A DNA stretch of 64,000 nt, taken from Hymenobacter nivis (GTDB lineage Bacteria > Bacteroidota > Bacteroidia > Cytophagales > Hymenobacteraceae). Position numbers and translations under genes: made by a program. Numbering within the stretch: position 1 is the stretch's first letter; the number at the start of each line of letters is the position of its first letter. Under the pieces are notes generated by a model. That model saw nothing but the letters and a program-made list of their open reading frames with translations, was not told where the DNA came from and did not search any database. Shown one piece after another: positions 1-8,019 of this stretch. The stretch covers positions 4,960,001 through 5,024,000 of the forward strand of contig NZ_CP029145.1 of assembly GCF_003149515.1 (NCBI RefSeq). The letters run 5' to 3'.

Positions 1-738
1 ACGCCGCTACGGCACCCGCCGGCTGCGGGTGGCCCTGCGCCAGAAAGGCTACCGGGTGGGCCGCCAGCGGCTACGTACGGCCATGCGCCGACGGGGGCTG
101 CACGCGCTGCAACCCAAGGCCTACACTCCGCGCACCACCGACTCGCCCCACGGCCTGCGCTGCGCGCCGAATCGGCTGCTTGACCAGCCCAAGCCCACCC
201 AGGCCAACCGGGTCTGGGTCAGCGATAGCACGTACCTGCCGCTGGCCAACGGTGACTGGGTGTACTTGTGCGCGTACCAGGACATGGCCAGCAAGCAGGT
301 ACTGGGCTGGCAGGTGGGAGTTTCGATGCCGGAGGAGCTTATTACCCGTGCCTTGCAGCGCGCTTTTTGGGCGTAACCGCCCACGCCCGGCTTACTGGTC
401 CACTCCGACCGGGGTGGGCAGTATTGTGGCAACGTCTGTCTACCGGCAACTGCTCCACGACCACCAGGCCCTGCGCTCGCAGAGCCGCCGGGGCGATTGC
501 GACGACAATGCCCAGGCGGAAAGCTTATGGTCGCGCCTCAAAACGGAGGTGCTCGAGCTACGGGAGCGGCCCGTTTTTGCCGACCTGGCCGACGCCCAGG
601 CCAGCGTGGCCATCTATTTTGACTACTATAATCACGAACGTTTGCACTCCAGCATCGCCTATCAACTGCCGTATCACACTCACCAACAGCTTCTTCAACT
701 TAATGCCCTAAACTGTCCAGCGTAATCGGACCACCTCA
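1..738 (+). pseudogene. IS3-family transposase OrfB, broken; 3' end of an IS3 element
   Basis: The reading frame enters from the left edge at base 2 and encodes the integrase core (rve) of an IS3-family OrfB, closely similar in wording to the intact copy at 5784-6635. Two lesions are visible. An in-frame TAA at 374-376 stands where the intact copy has Gln after Ala. A frameshift near 436-445 then moves the reading to another frame, which carries the segment RGDCDDNAQAESLWSRLK with the last catalytic Glu and runs to a stop at 723-725. The element ends at 738: bases 729-738 are the reverse complement of TGAGGTGGTC, the same terminal decamer as in the second IS3 copy. It is a dead remnant unless rescued in trans. 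The family is sure; the subgroup is not. Confidence 0.85.
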
Positions 739-825
739 CAGCACCTCTATATTGCGTGCAGTTCCAGACGCATGATATTGAATTTATGGAAGAGGTTGAG
801 GTAATTCAGAGTTGTAAAGGATTGC

Positions 826-1867
826 TAGAGCGGTTTCCAAATCACTGTACATGATATCCACAATGGTTAAACCAATTTTTGGCATCCTGTTCGGTTACCC
901 ACTCGGCGGCGGCCCGGATGGCTTCCTCCAGCAGGTCGCGGGTAGGGGCCTTGGCGGTGCGCAGCCACGTCTTGAGCTTGCTAAAAGCCAGTTCAATGGG
1001 GTTGAAATCAGGCGAATAAGGCGGCAGGTAGCGCAGCCGTGCCCCGTATTTGCGCACGATATCGTCCAGCCTGTCCACCTTATGCACGGAGAGGTTGTCG
1101 AGTACCACCACGTCGCCCGGCCGCAGGGTGGGGCCGAGCACCTGGTCGAGGTAGGCGGCAAACACGTCGCCGTTGACAGCCCCGTTGACAGCCCCGTTGA
1201 CGCTGAGCAACGCCCCGAGCCCGTCCGGGGTCAGGGCGGCGAGGAGCGTCACGTTCGGGCCGCTGAGCAACGGCACGGCCTGGTCCAGGCGCTGGCCGGC
1301 CGGGGCCCGGCCATAGCGGCGGCAGTAGGTGAGGTTAGTGCTCGTCTCGTCCACGAATACGAAACGGGTAACATCTTCTGGCTGAATGGCTTCCAAAAAC
1401 AAGCGGCGCAAGGCTACGACGCGTTCGGTGTCACGCTCGGCGGCGTGGATGCTTTTTTTTTGCGCCCCCACCCCAGGCGCTCGACCGCCCGCCACGTACT
1501 CGTGCGGCTCAGGGCCGGGCCGGCGGCGGCGGCCAAGGCGAGGCTTATTTCGGCCAGTGTCGCGTCGGGCTGCGCCACCAGACAGGCCCGCAACAGGTCC
1601 TGGCCCGCAACAGGTCCTGGCCCGCCGGGTCCAGGCGCGGCATCGGGCCGCCGCTCGCGGGCAGGGCCGCCAGCGAACCGCTCGTACGTTGACGACGCAA
1701 AAGCTTGTCCACGAAGGAGATGGAAACGCTGAATTGCGCCGCCACTTGGTAAATCCGGGCCTGCGGCGCGGCACATGCCGCCGCTACCCGTTCCCGCAAA
1801 TCAATCGAATACGCTTTCATAACAGAAGGTACGTGAAATTCTGTACATTGAATTGGAAACCGCTCTA
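826..1867 (-). mobile_element. IS630-family element A with TA flanks
   Basis: Terminal inverted repeats of 26 bp lie at 826-851 and 1842-1867 with two mismatches (core TAGAGCGGTTTCCAA at the left end). They begin and end with TA at 826-827 and 1866-1867, as expected for IS630/Tc1-type elements that duplicate a TA target. The element body is about 1038 bp. It contains only the transposase read on the minus strand. Its right TA is also the start of the TAA that flanks the neighbouring IS5-type element, so the two elements abut. Confidence 0.85.
842..1820 (-). pseudogene. IS630-family transposase, two reading-frame breaks
   Basis: The N-terminal part starts at ATG 1820 (MKAYSIDLRERV) and holds the helix-turn-helix. 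A 17-bp tandem duplication (1590-1606 and 1607-1623) throws it out of frame. Removing one copy restores the expected reading into AVERLGWGRKKK. At a run of nine A (minus strand, 1461-1453) the frame must slip by -1 to enter the catalytic half SIHAAERD... This half has the DDE motifs FVDETS, VVLDNLSVHK and PPYSPDFNPIELAFSKLK, and ends at 842. The A9 slip may be a normal expression device for this element, since IS630 element B in this window shows the same layout. The 17-bp duplication looks like true damage. A 12-bp repeat (1172-1195) adds NGAV repeats inside the catalytic domain. Confidence 0.8.
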
Positions 1868-1868
1868 A

Positions 1869-2721
1869 GAGCGTGTTAGGGAATCGCGGTAGGGAAAAAG
1901 AAAACGAGCCAGTAAGTTGCGGGCGGAGTTCCTAGGCTCCCGCCCGCCTTATGGTCGACTCGCATCAACCCCTCACTGACTCGCAATGGCAAGTTATCGC
2001 TCCGTCGTTGCCTACGCAACGAAAACGTCGTCATTGTCTACGCCAAGTAATTGATGCCGTGCGCTATGTCTGCCGCACGGGCTGCCAGTGGCGTTGCTTG
2101 CCCAGCAGCTTTCCCCCGCGGTCGGCCGTGTACTACTACTTCCGTCGCTGGCCGCTCACCGGCCGGTGGCAGGCCCTAACGGATGCTGTCAACCAAGCGG
2201 ACCGGCTGGCCGCCAACCCCCTCGCTCGTCTGCCTCCATAGCCAAAGCGTGCGCCTCGCCCCGCGCATCTGTGAGCACCGGGGCGTCGACGGGGGCAAGC
2301 ACGTCAATGGCCGTAAATGTCGGATTTTGACCGACGTACAAGGCCGCATTCTGGCTTGCCGGGTCCATGCGGCCAACGGGCACGACGGGGTAGAAGCCCT
2401 TGCCCTGCTGCCGGCCCGACCCAATTGGGCCAGCGCCTAATTACGGTGGTGACGGACAGGGGCTATCGCGGGCGCTTTGCCCGGCACCTGGCCCGCCTCG
2501 GGCTCACGCACCAAATTGGCAGCCGCCCGCCCAGTGCCCGCGGCTTCGTACCCGTGACGAAGCGTTGGGTCGTGGAGCGCGCCTTTGCCTGGCTCACCAG
2601 CTTCCGGCGGCTGGCCATCGACGACGAATACACCCCGCGCTCCCACGAAACCTAGCTGCTGGTGGCCAACATGACCAGGTGTCTCAATCGTTTAGCTCCC
2701 GCTTAATTTCCTAACACCCTC
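1869..2721 (+). mobile_element. IS5-family element with TAA target duplication
   Basis: The left end reads GAGCGTGTTAGGGAAT from 1869. The right end, read inwards from 2721, is GAGGGTGTTAGGAAAT, giving imperfect terminal repeats of the IS5-family type. TAA lies directly outside both ends (1866-1868 and 2722-2724). A 3-bp TNA duplication fits the IS1031/ISL2-like groups of the IS5 family. The element is about 853 bp and carries one broken transposase. Its right end cuts into a small remnant of a probable DNA methyltransferase. Confidence 0.75.
1951..2706 (+). pseudogene. IS5-family transposase, broken
   Basis: The protein is spread over three frame segments. The first starts at ATG 1951 (MVDSHQPLTDSQWQVI) and holds the N-terminal DUF4096-like part. 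The second, from about 2190 to 2440, holds SQSVRLAPRI...VNGRKCRILTD. The third holds the TDRGYRG motif and the RWVVERAFAWL motif. IS5 transposases of this type usually read IDSQSV at the first catalytic site; here it reads LHSQSV, so the first Asp seems replaced by His. A TAG at 2653-2655 interrupts the end, where LLVANMTRCLNRL continues to TAA 2704-2706. The first frame change could be programmed, as in some two-ORF IS5 relatives. The other lesions point to decay. Confidence 0.75.
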
Positions 2722-2724
2722 TAA

Positions 2725-2826
2725 ACCAAGGCTATCGTGCGCCTCAACCACAAGCGCGCCGCCGAGGAGTTGGCCGAACACGTCCGCTACCTGCGCCCCG
2801 CCTACCAGGCTCTTCGCAAGCAGTAA
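2725..2826 (+). pseudogene. C-terminal scrap of a DNA methyltransferase-like protein
   Basis: Directly after the TAA flank of the IS5-type element the plus strand reads KAIVRLNHKRAAEELAEHV then RYLRPAYQALRKQ and stops at TAA 2824-2826. The pattern of LN.(E/K)RAAEE followed by a (V/I)R(W/Y)LRP.(Y/F)Q end resembles the extreme C-terminus of large SAM-dependent DNA methyltransferases of the MmeI/type IIL and YeeA-like group. Only about 33 residues remain, so this is a tentative call from memory of the family. If right, an RM-type gene was destroyed by the IS insertion. Confidence 0.35.
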
Positions 2827-2939
2827 ACCGCCCTGGCCTTCCCGCTGCCGTAACGGCGGCCACCACCGGCCCGCAAGCCTAGCCCACCGCGTTAACCCCG
2901 CAGATGCGGCCGTTAGTTCTGCGCGCCCCACCCCGGCGG

Positions 2940-4364
2940 CTATCGGCTGTCATCTTCCCGGCCCCACTTGCGTACGTCTACCAGCGGGTTGGGATAGTCA
3001 ACGCCCAGGCGCACGGCGAAGTGTTTCTGTTCGTCGTTGGTGAGCAACCCCACCGCGTGTACCTTGTCGGCGGGGACGTGCTCGAGTTGGGGCAGCCAGT
3101 GCTTCACATACTCGCCGGCGGGGTCGTAGTAAGTGGCTTGGCGCAAAATATCGAAGTAGCGGGTCTCGCGGGGGTCGTTGCCGACGCCCGCTACATAGAG
3201 CCAGTTACCCCAGTTCGAGCACGGGTCGTAGTCGATGCCCTGGCTCTCGAACCAGGCCGCGCCCCAACGCCAGTCCAGCTGCAAGTCCTTGACCAAAAAG
3301 CTAGCGACGTTCTGCCGCCCCCGGTTCGACATGAAGCCAGTTTCGAGCAGCTCCTTCATGTTGGCATCAATCAAGGGCACGCCCGTCTCGCCGAGCCGCC
3401 ACTGCTCAAAGGTTCTCTGCGCCGATTTGGTAGTGGCCGGCATGTGCCGCAACGGTTCCTCCTTGAGTCCATTCGACCGAAAAATCCGGTTGCCGAACTT
3501 GACGGCTACGAAGCGGAAGTAGTCGCGCCAGAGCAGCTCGAAGCCCATCCAGTACGTTGATTCATTTTGGATCCGCTCGGTTTCGTAGCGCTGGATTTCG
3601 GCCAGCACGAAGCGCGGCGAGAGGCAGCCCAGCGCCAACCAGGCCGAAAACTTGGAGGAGTAATCCAAGCCCAGCATACCGTTGCGGGTTTCCTTATAGG
3701 TTCTGAGCAGGTCTTTGGTCCAGAAGTAGTCGTGCAGGCGATGAAAGGCTTCCGTCTCGCCGCCCCGAAAAGCCGGCCGGTACTCGGCCGCCGCGGGCAC
3801 GGCCGGCACGGTTCCCAGCTCCAGGGTTTCGTTGAACTCCAGGTTGTCGGGCACGGCAAACATGGGTCGCACCTTCCCAAACTTCTCCACCTTGTTTTTG
3901 AACTGAGTGAAGACGTCGGGCAGGTTGCGCACTGGCATCGGCAGGTCATCAAGGTGGTGGAGCGTGGTTTGCCAGAACGTGCGCAGGGTGCGGCCGGCGG
4001 CCAGCAGGCGCTGCTCCAGGGCCGTTTCCACCGCCAGCTCCTCCTGCGTCACTTCCTCAGACGCGTACACCGCCTCGGCCCCCAGTTCCTGGGCCAGGGC
4101 CGGCAGTACCTCCTCAGGAAGTCCCACCCGAACGATGAGGTTGGAGCCTAACTGCCGCAGCCGCAGCCGTAGATCCTGCACCGACTCGGCCAGAAATTGC
4201 TGTCGCACGGGCCCAGTTTTGGCGAAACCCAACGGATGCTCGGCCAGCAGGCGCGGATCAAAGACGTAAACGGGCACTACCTGCACGGTTTCCTGGGCAG
4301 CCTGCCAGAGAGCCTCGTGGTCGTGGGTGCGCAAATCGTTGCGATACCAAAGAATAATTTTCAT
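2940..4364 (-). CDS. cryptochrome DASH / DASH-type photolyase
   Basis: A 474-residue flavoprotein of the photolyase/cryptochrome family, cytoplasmic. It would repair pyrimidine dimers in single-stranded or looped DNA with blue light, or act as a blue-light receptor. Residues 1-130 form the antenna-binding alpha/beta domain beginning IILWYRNDLRTHDHEAL. The FAD domain fills the second half and carries the DASH-typical stretch TGVPLIDANMKEL...TGFMSNRGRQNVASFL, then WRWGAAWFE and DYDPCSNWGNWLYVAG, where the conserved Trp electron chain and FAD contacts lie. Length and motif order are normal for DASH and the gene looks intact. Start is ATG 4364. It stands alone between mobile-element debris on both sides. 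Light-damage repair suits a pigmented surface bacterium, but that link is inference. Confidence 0.93.
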   Translation of the reverse strand: MKIILWYRNDLRTHDHEALWQAAQETVQVVPVYVFDPRLLAEHPLGFAKTGPVRQQFLAESVQDLRLRLRQLGSNLIVRVGLPEEVLPALAQELGAEAVYASEEVTQEELAVETALEQRLLAAGRTLRTFWQTTLHHLDDLPMPVRNLPDVFTQFKNKVEKFGKVRPMFAVPDNLEFNETLELGTVPAVPAAAEYRPAFRGGETEAFHRLHDYFWTKDLLRTYKETRNGMLGLDYSSKFSAWLALGCLSPRFVLAEIQRYETERIQNESTYWMGFELLWRDYFRFVAVKFGNRIFRSNGLKEEPLRHMPATTKSAQRTFEQWRLGETGVPLIDANMKELLETGFMSNRGRQNVASFLVKDLQLDWRWGAAWFESQGIDYDPCSNWGNWLYVAGVGNDPRETRYFDILRQATYYDPAGEYVKHWLPQLEHVPADKVHAVGLLTNDEQKHFAVRLGVDYPNPLVDVRKWGREDDSR

Positions 4365-4511
4365 ATGGGTTACGGAAATTAAGTGGTAGAACCTGGCGCA
4401 GTTCTGCGGTTGGGGTGCCGGGCGCAGAAGAAACGAGTTTGGATTACCGCTTAGCCAGCGGCCCCGCCGTTGAACAACCGGACCAGTGATAAGTCTGAGG
4501 TGGTCTAGTGC

Positions 4512-5246
4512 TCAGTCAGGCAAATTAGCTGCCCTAATTTTCTGATAGTGCCGGTCGAGTTTGACGCGCGCTTTTTCCAGGGTGAACTGCCATTTTACGG
4601 TGGCCCGCGCCGCATTGCGCTCGGCCACGCACGCGGCGACGTGGGCGGTGAGTTCGTCTTGCGTGGGGATACGCTGGTGCAGGCACTGGCGGGCGATGGC
4701 CGAGCGTTCGAGTTCGACCATGTTGAGCCAGGAAGCGTTTTTAGGCGTGTAATGCACCTCAAAGCGCGCGGCCAGCGCCCGGGCTTCGGCGGCTGGCAGG
4801 TGCTGGTAGAAGACGGCATCGGTATGGGTGTTGAGGTTGTCCTGCACCAACACGATTTTCTCGGCCTGCGGGTAGGTGGCGGCCAGGGCCTGCCTAAAGC
4901 GGCAGTAGTCAGCCCCGGTGCGGCGGGCCGAGACCTCGACCAGGCGCTGGCCGAGGCCCGGCTCGAAGGCCACCAGCAGGCAGGCCGTACCCTGGCGCAC
5001 GTAGGTGCTGCTTTCCCGGCGGGGCCGCCCGGCTTTGGCCGGTTGCTCGCCCACGGCGGGTTGGGCCGGGACCGGCGGCAGGGGGACGGGCTGGCCGTGC
5101 AGCACGCACGGGCGCGCATCGAAGCAGACGACCGGAAAGAGCGGGTGGTAAGGCCGCTCGTACACGGCCAGTACGTCTTCCATCCGCGCAACAAACGCGG
5201 CGTTCACTGCCCCCAGGCACCAGTGCTGCTGGCGGTGAGGCGGCAA
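4512..5246 (-). CDS. IS630-family transposase, catalytic half (OrfB frame)
   Basis: This frame holds the DDE catalytic domain: VVCFDARP (first Asp), IVLVQDNLNTHT (second Asp) and SWLNMVELERSAIARQCL (Glu). It lacks the DNA-binding part, which lies in the upstream frame 5204-5674. The frames join at a run of seven A (minus strand, 5257-5251): a -1 slip on AAA AAA A gives KKNELPPHRQQHWCLGAVN, the expected IS630 reading. The nominal ATG at 5246 lies after this junction, so the functional product is probably the frameshift fusion rather than a separate protein. No other damage is seen. Stop is at 4512. Confidence 0.8.
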   Translation of the reverse strand: MPPHRQQHWCLGAVNAAFVARMEDVLAVYERPYHPLFPVVCFDARPCVLHGQPVPLPPVPAQPAVGEQPAKAGRPRRESSTYVRQGTACLLVAFEPGLGQRLVEVSARRTGADYCRFRQALAATYPQAEKIVLVQDNLNTHTDAVFYQHLPAAEARALAARFEVHYTPKNASWLNMVELERSAIARQCLHQRIPTQDELTAHVAACVAERNAARATVKWQFTLEKARVKLDRHYQKIRAANLPD

Positions 5247-5674
5247 CTCGTTTTTTTGAGCACCTGCGCCACTGTTTCGTGGGAAATGGTTTCTACCAGC
5301 GCCAGCTCCACGGCCTTGTCAGCCAGCAGACGCAGCGTCCAGCGGCTGTGGCCTACCGGGGCTGGCGTGCAGGCCAAGGCGGTGAGGGCGGCCCGCTGGG
5401 GCCCGTCGAAGCGCGGGGGCGTGCCACTACGCGGGGCCTCGGTCAGCGCGCACTGCCAGCCGCCTGCTTCGTAGCGGCGGCGCAGTTCGCTTACGGTCTG
5501 CCGGTTCAGGCCGACGGCCTTACCGGCCGCCTGTTGGCCGATGCCCGTAGCCAAGGCCAGCAGAGCTTGGGCGCGGCGCACGGCCCGCACCGGGCGGCAG
5601 CCTGTGCGGGTGAAGTTTTCCAGGGCGGCCTGGTCGGCGGCCGGTAGGGTAAAAGGGGTGATTGGTCGGGCCAT
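5204..5674 (-). CDS. IS630-family transposase, N-terminal half (OrfA frame)
   Basis: A 156-residue frame starting at ATG 5674. It contains the paired helix-turn-helix region of IS630 transposases (AAGKAVGLNRQTVSELRRRYEAGG and following, about residues 45-75) and the linker that reads SRWTLRLLADKAVE and SHETVAQVLKK. The last 16 or so residues after KK are out of frame with the family. The true continuation needs a -1 shift at the A7 run into the catalytic frame. The layout matches IS630 elements whose transposase depends on frameshifting or transcript slippage. It sits inside IS630 element B. Confidence 0.78.
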   Translation of the reverse strand: MARPITPFTLPAADQAALENFTRTGCRPVRAVRRAQALLALATGIGQQAAGKAVGLNRQTVSELRRRYEAGGWQCALTEAPRSGTPPRFDGPQRAALTALACTPAPVGHSRWTLRLLADKAVELALVETISHETVAQVLKKTSCRLTASSTGAWGQ

Positions 5675-5783
5675 ACCAGGCTAACCTAAATTGCCTGCAT
5701 TCTGTTAGTCAATTTGCCTGACTAAGCACTAGTTAAGCAGGAGAGAATTGGGTGATGTTGGCAAGTAGTTGCTGGTGAAAGTG

Positions 5784-6635
5784 CTAAGGCTTCGAATAGC
5801 CGATACTGGCGTGGCGGCGTTTGTGATTATAGTAGTCAACATAATCGGCCACGCTGGCTTGCGCGTCCGCTAAATCCGTGAAAACAGGCCAGTCGCGGAG
5901 TTCGAGCAGTTCGGTTTTGAGGCGCGACCACAAGCTTTCGGCCTGCGCATTATCGTCGCAGTCGCCGACTCGGCTATGTGAGAGCTGGGCCTTCGCCTCG
6001 CGTAGCAGCGTCTCATAGCTGTTGCCCACGTACTGGCCGCCCCGGTCGGAGTGCACAACCAGCCCAGGCGCAGGCCGCTGGGCGAGCAAGGCTCGCTGCA
6101 AAGCCTTGGTAACCAGGTCCTCGGGCATATCAGCCCGTACTTGCCAGCCCACTACCTGCTTGGTGCACACGTCCTGGAAGGCGCAGCAGTAAACCCAGTT
6201 CCCATTGGCCAGGGGCAGGTAGGTAATGTCGCTGACCCACACCCGATTAGCTTGGGTCGGTTTTGGCTGGTCCAGCAGCCGATTCGGGGCGCAGCGCTTG
6301 CCGTGGGTCGAATCGGTGATGCGCGGCACAAACGCTTTGGTTTGCAACGCTTTGCGCGCTTGGCGACGCAACACTGTGCGGATGGCTTGCCGCCCTACCG
6401 GGTGCCCCAACCCGCGCAACTCGACGCGTAAGCGGCGGGTGCCGTAGCGGCGTTGATGGGTATCAAACACGTCGACTAACGCCGTTTCCCAGGCCGGCTC
6501 CGCGGGGGCTGTAGCTCGCGCCGCCGCGCCTTTACGCCAGGCATAGTAGCGGCTGGGTACCACACCGAGGGCCTGGCAAAGCACCTGCACGGGATAGTGA
6601 AGACGTTGCTGATCAATGAACTGTAATTGGATCAC
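5784..6635 (-). CDS. IS3-family transposase OrfB
   Basis: A 283-residue integrase-type transposase, apparently intact. It has the N-terminal HTH_21-like region (RYYAWRKG) and the rve core with VWVSDITYLPL (first Asp), VVHSDRGGQYVGN (second Asp) and NAQAESLWSRLKTE (Glu), ending with YYNHKRRHASIGY. It begins with GTG at 6635, whose last bases form the TGA stop of orfA (GTGA overlap). The frame is open upstream of this GTG as far as the A7 slip site in orfA, so the working transposase is probably the OrfAB fusion. The left terminal repeat lies just past the stop, split by the IS630 insertion, so the element's mobility is doubtful. Confidence 0.88.
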   Translation of the reverse strand: MIQLQFIDQQRLHYPVQVLCQALGVVPSRYYAWRKGAAARATAPAEPAWETALVDVFDTHQRRYGTRRLRVELRGLGHPVGRQAIRTVLRRQARKALQTKAFVPRITDSTHGKRCAPNRLLDQPKPTQANRVWVSDITYLPLANGNWVYCCAFQDVCTKQVVGWQVRADMPEDLVTKALQRALLAQRPAPGLVVHSDRGGQYVGNSYETLLREAKAQLSHSRVGDCDDNAQAESLWSRLKTELLELRDWPVFTDLADAQASVADYVDYYNHKRRHASIGYSKP

Positions 6636-6919
6636 AGCGTCGGGGTGGTCGAGAAGATAACGATGGCTTTTTTTAAAATCTCCAGTTCTTGGGCCAGGCG
6701 TTTGTTGGCCTGACGTAGGGCGCGCACCTCGGCGGCCTCGGCTGGGTCAGCCGGCAAGGGCTGTTGAGTCGCTTTCTGCCAGGCATAGAGTCGTTTGGGG
6801 TCAATGTTCAAGGCGCGTGCGGCGGCCAGCGTAGAGTGGCTTTCGTTGGCTAAGCGCAAGGCTTCGGCGCGGAAGGCCGCCTCATAACGCGGCCGTTTCG
6901 TGGGAGGAGCTTTTTCCAT
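6632..6919 (-). CDS. IS3-family transposase OrfA
   Basis: A 95-residue helix-turn-helix protein from ATG 6919. Residues 8-45 form the HTH that binds the element ends (RYEAAFRAEALRLA...STLAAARALNI), and residues 60-90 are a leucine-rich coiled coil (LRQANKRLAQELEILKKA) used for dimerisation. Near its end is A AAA AAA G (minus strand, 6674-6667) in register for a -1 slip. After the slip the reading continues KKSHRYLLDHPDAV straight into OrfB, which is the classical IS3 route to the OrfAB transposase. Without the slip it ends IVIFSTTPTL at 6632. Confidence 0.87.
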   Translation of the reverse strand: MEKAPPTKRPRYEAAFRAEALRLANESHSTLAAARALNIDPKRLYAWQKATQQPLPADPAEAAEVRALRQANKRLAQELEILKKAIVIFSTTPTL

Positions 6920-6970
6920 GAGGTTGGGAATTTAGCACCCAATTCTCTCCTGATTCACCCGACCACCTCA

Positions 6971-7859
6971 GGGCCCCGGCCGGCGGCGTGAGGTAGATGC
7001 TCACCCCCGTGCGCGTCTTGGTCTGCGTTAGCCGCAGGATGCGCCCGCCGTCCCATTCCTTCACGTTGCCCGCGTGCAGGGCCGAAAGGTCCGAGTAGCG
7101 CAGCCCCGTGTAGCAGCAAAACAAGAACGCGTCCCGCACGGGCCCCAGGTTGTCGGGCAGCTTCACCGTTTCTAGCCGCCCCAGTTCGGCGGCCGTCAGC
7201 CACACCTTTTCCACGTCTTCCCACTCCACCCGCAGCTTGCCCGGGTCCACGGCCAGCGCTTGCCCCCGCTCGTCGCGGGCCCACGCCAAAAACGGCTTGA
7301 GCTGCTTGACCACGCCCGCCACCGTGTTCTGGGCCGACCCGCGCACGTCCCGCAAATGCCCCAGCAGCCCGTCGTGCACCTCCGCGTCGTAGTCCGCCGT
7401 CGTCAGCCGCCCCGGCCGCGTCGCGGCAAATTCCAGCAGCGTGTTGTGCGCCGTCTTGTAGCCTTTCAGGGTGTGAAACCGGAACCCCCGGGCCCGCAGC
7501 ACCTCGATGTACGCCCCGAACAAGTCCGTGAGCAGCGGCGCGGGCGGTAAGTCCGCCGCCGCCACTTTCGGGGCCAACGCCTCTTTCAATAGGGCTGGGG
7601 TGACTACTACGCTCGTTGTGCGCAGGTCCCGGTACGCCTTGGCCACCCGTTCCCCTAACGCATCGAGCACGTCATTCGCGTCCTGGTACCCAGCGAATGA
7701 TTTCCGGAACCGTCCTTTTTCGGCAAACCATCCGGCCGTCTCACACCGCTCCCCCGTGCTCAGCCGCAGGCGCTGCCCGTCGAAAGTTGCCACCAAATAC
7801 ACTTTGCAGCGCCCAGCAGCATCCGGCTGGTCAGTACGGCGTTCAAACTTGATTATCAT
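6971..7859 (-). pseudogene. tyrosine recombinase (integrase), 3' end cut off by IS3
   Basis: The gene starts at ATG 7859 (MIIKFERRTDQPDAAGRC), the usual beginning of Bacteroidota integrases with an arm-binding domain. Residues 1-90 are the arm domain, about 110-215 the SAM-like core-binding domain, and the catalytic domain follows with the first catalytic Arg in CCYTGLRYSDLSALH. At base 6970 the sequence enters the IS3 terminal repeat right after YLTPPAGAL. The HxxR and the Tyr nucleophile are therefore lost; the open frame only adds IS-derived residues to 6882. The gene stands next to tRNA-Leu and points away from it, typical for an integrative element using the tRNA as its site. The enzyme cannot be active. 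Confidence 0.85.
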
Positions 7860-7949
7860 GACCAGGAGAAAGTAGTGGCAAAAGCAGTGGCACGTACAGT
7901 GGCAGTTTTCCCGTAGTAAGTCGGTATATACGGGGTAGTGCATCAAATG

Positions 7950-8003
7950 CAAAAACCCCCGAAAAGTGCTTCTACTACGTAGTAAGCGACGATTCGGGGG
8001 TTC
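7950..8003 (-). terminator. Rho-independent terminator of tRNA-Leu
   Basis: On the minus strand AACCCCCGAA (8002-7993) pairs with TTCGGGGGTT (7963-7954) and is followed by more T residues. The loop holds a second small palindrome, ACTACGTAGT. It lies about 18 bases past the tRNA 3' end, as a terminator for that transcript should. Confidence 0.7.
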
Positions 8004-8019
8004 CCGTAGCAGTATGTCG

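Larger units (their letters stand above)
4508..5729 (-). mobile_element. IS630-family element B, nested in the IS3 terminal repeat
   Basis: The ends are TA at 4506-4507 and 5730-5731. Inverted repeats start GTGCTCAGTCAGGCAAATT on the left and GTGCTTAGTCAGGCAAATT on the right (reverse complement), with one mismatch over 19 bases. The element is 1222 bp between the TA copies. Removing it with one TA rejoins the IS3 left terminal repeat at the right spacing, which shows the order of events: IS3 first, IS630 second. The terminal repeats differ from those of IS630 element A, so this is a separate element type. It carries two overlapping transposase frames. Confidence 0.88.
4496..6970 (-). mobile_element. 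IS3-family element, interrupted by an IS630 element
   Basis: The right terminus (6970 inwards, minus strand) and left terminus (4496 inwards) both begin TGAGGTGGTC. If the nested IS630 element and one TA copy are removed, the left end continues TAGTTAAG then CAGGAGAGAATTGGGTG. The right end continues GGGTGAAT then the same 17 bases. That gives a 35-bp terminal repeat with four mismatches. The 17-bp inner blocks lie at 5738-5754 and 6936-6952 and match perfectly. Without the insert the element is about 1251 bp, a normal IS3 size. No clear 3-4-bp target duplication is seen (flanks GTC and GGG), and only one side continues the integrase gene, so a deletion or recombination followed insertion. 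Confidence 0.85.

Noticed and set aside
1172..1200. 12-bp GTTGACAGCCCC repeats
   Set aside because: Short in-frame tandem repeat inside a transposase (NGAV units), not a regulatory array.
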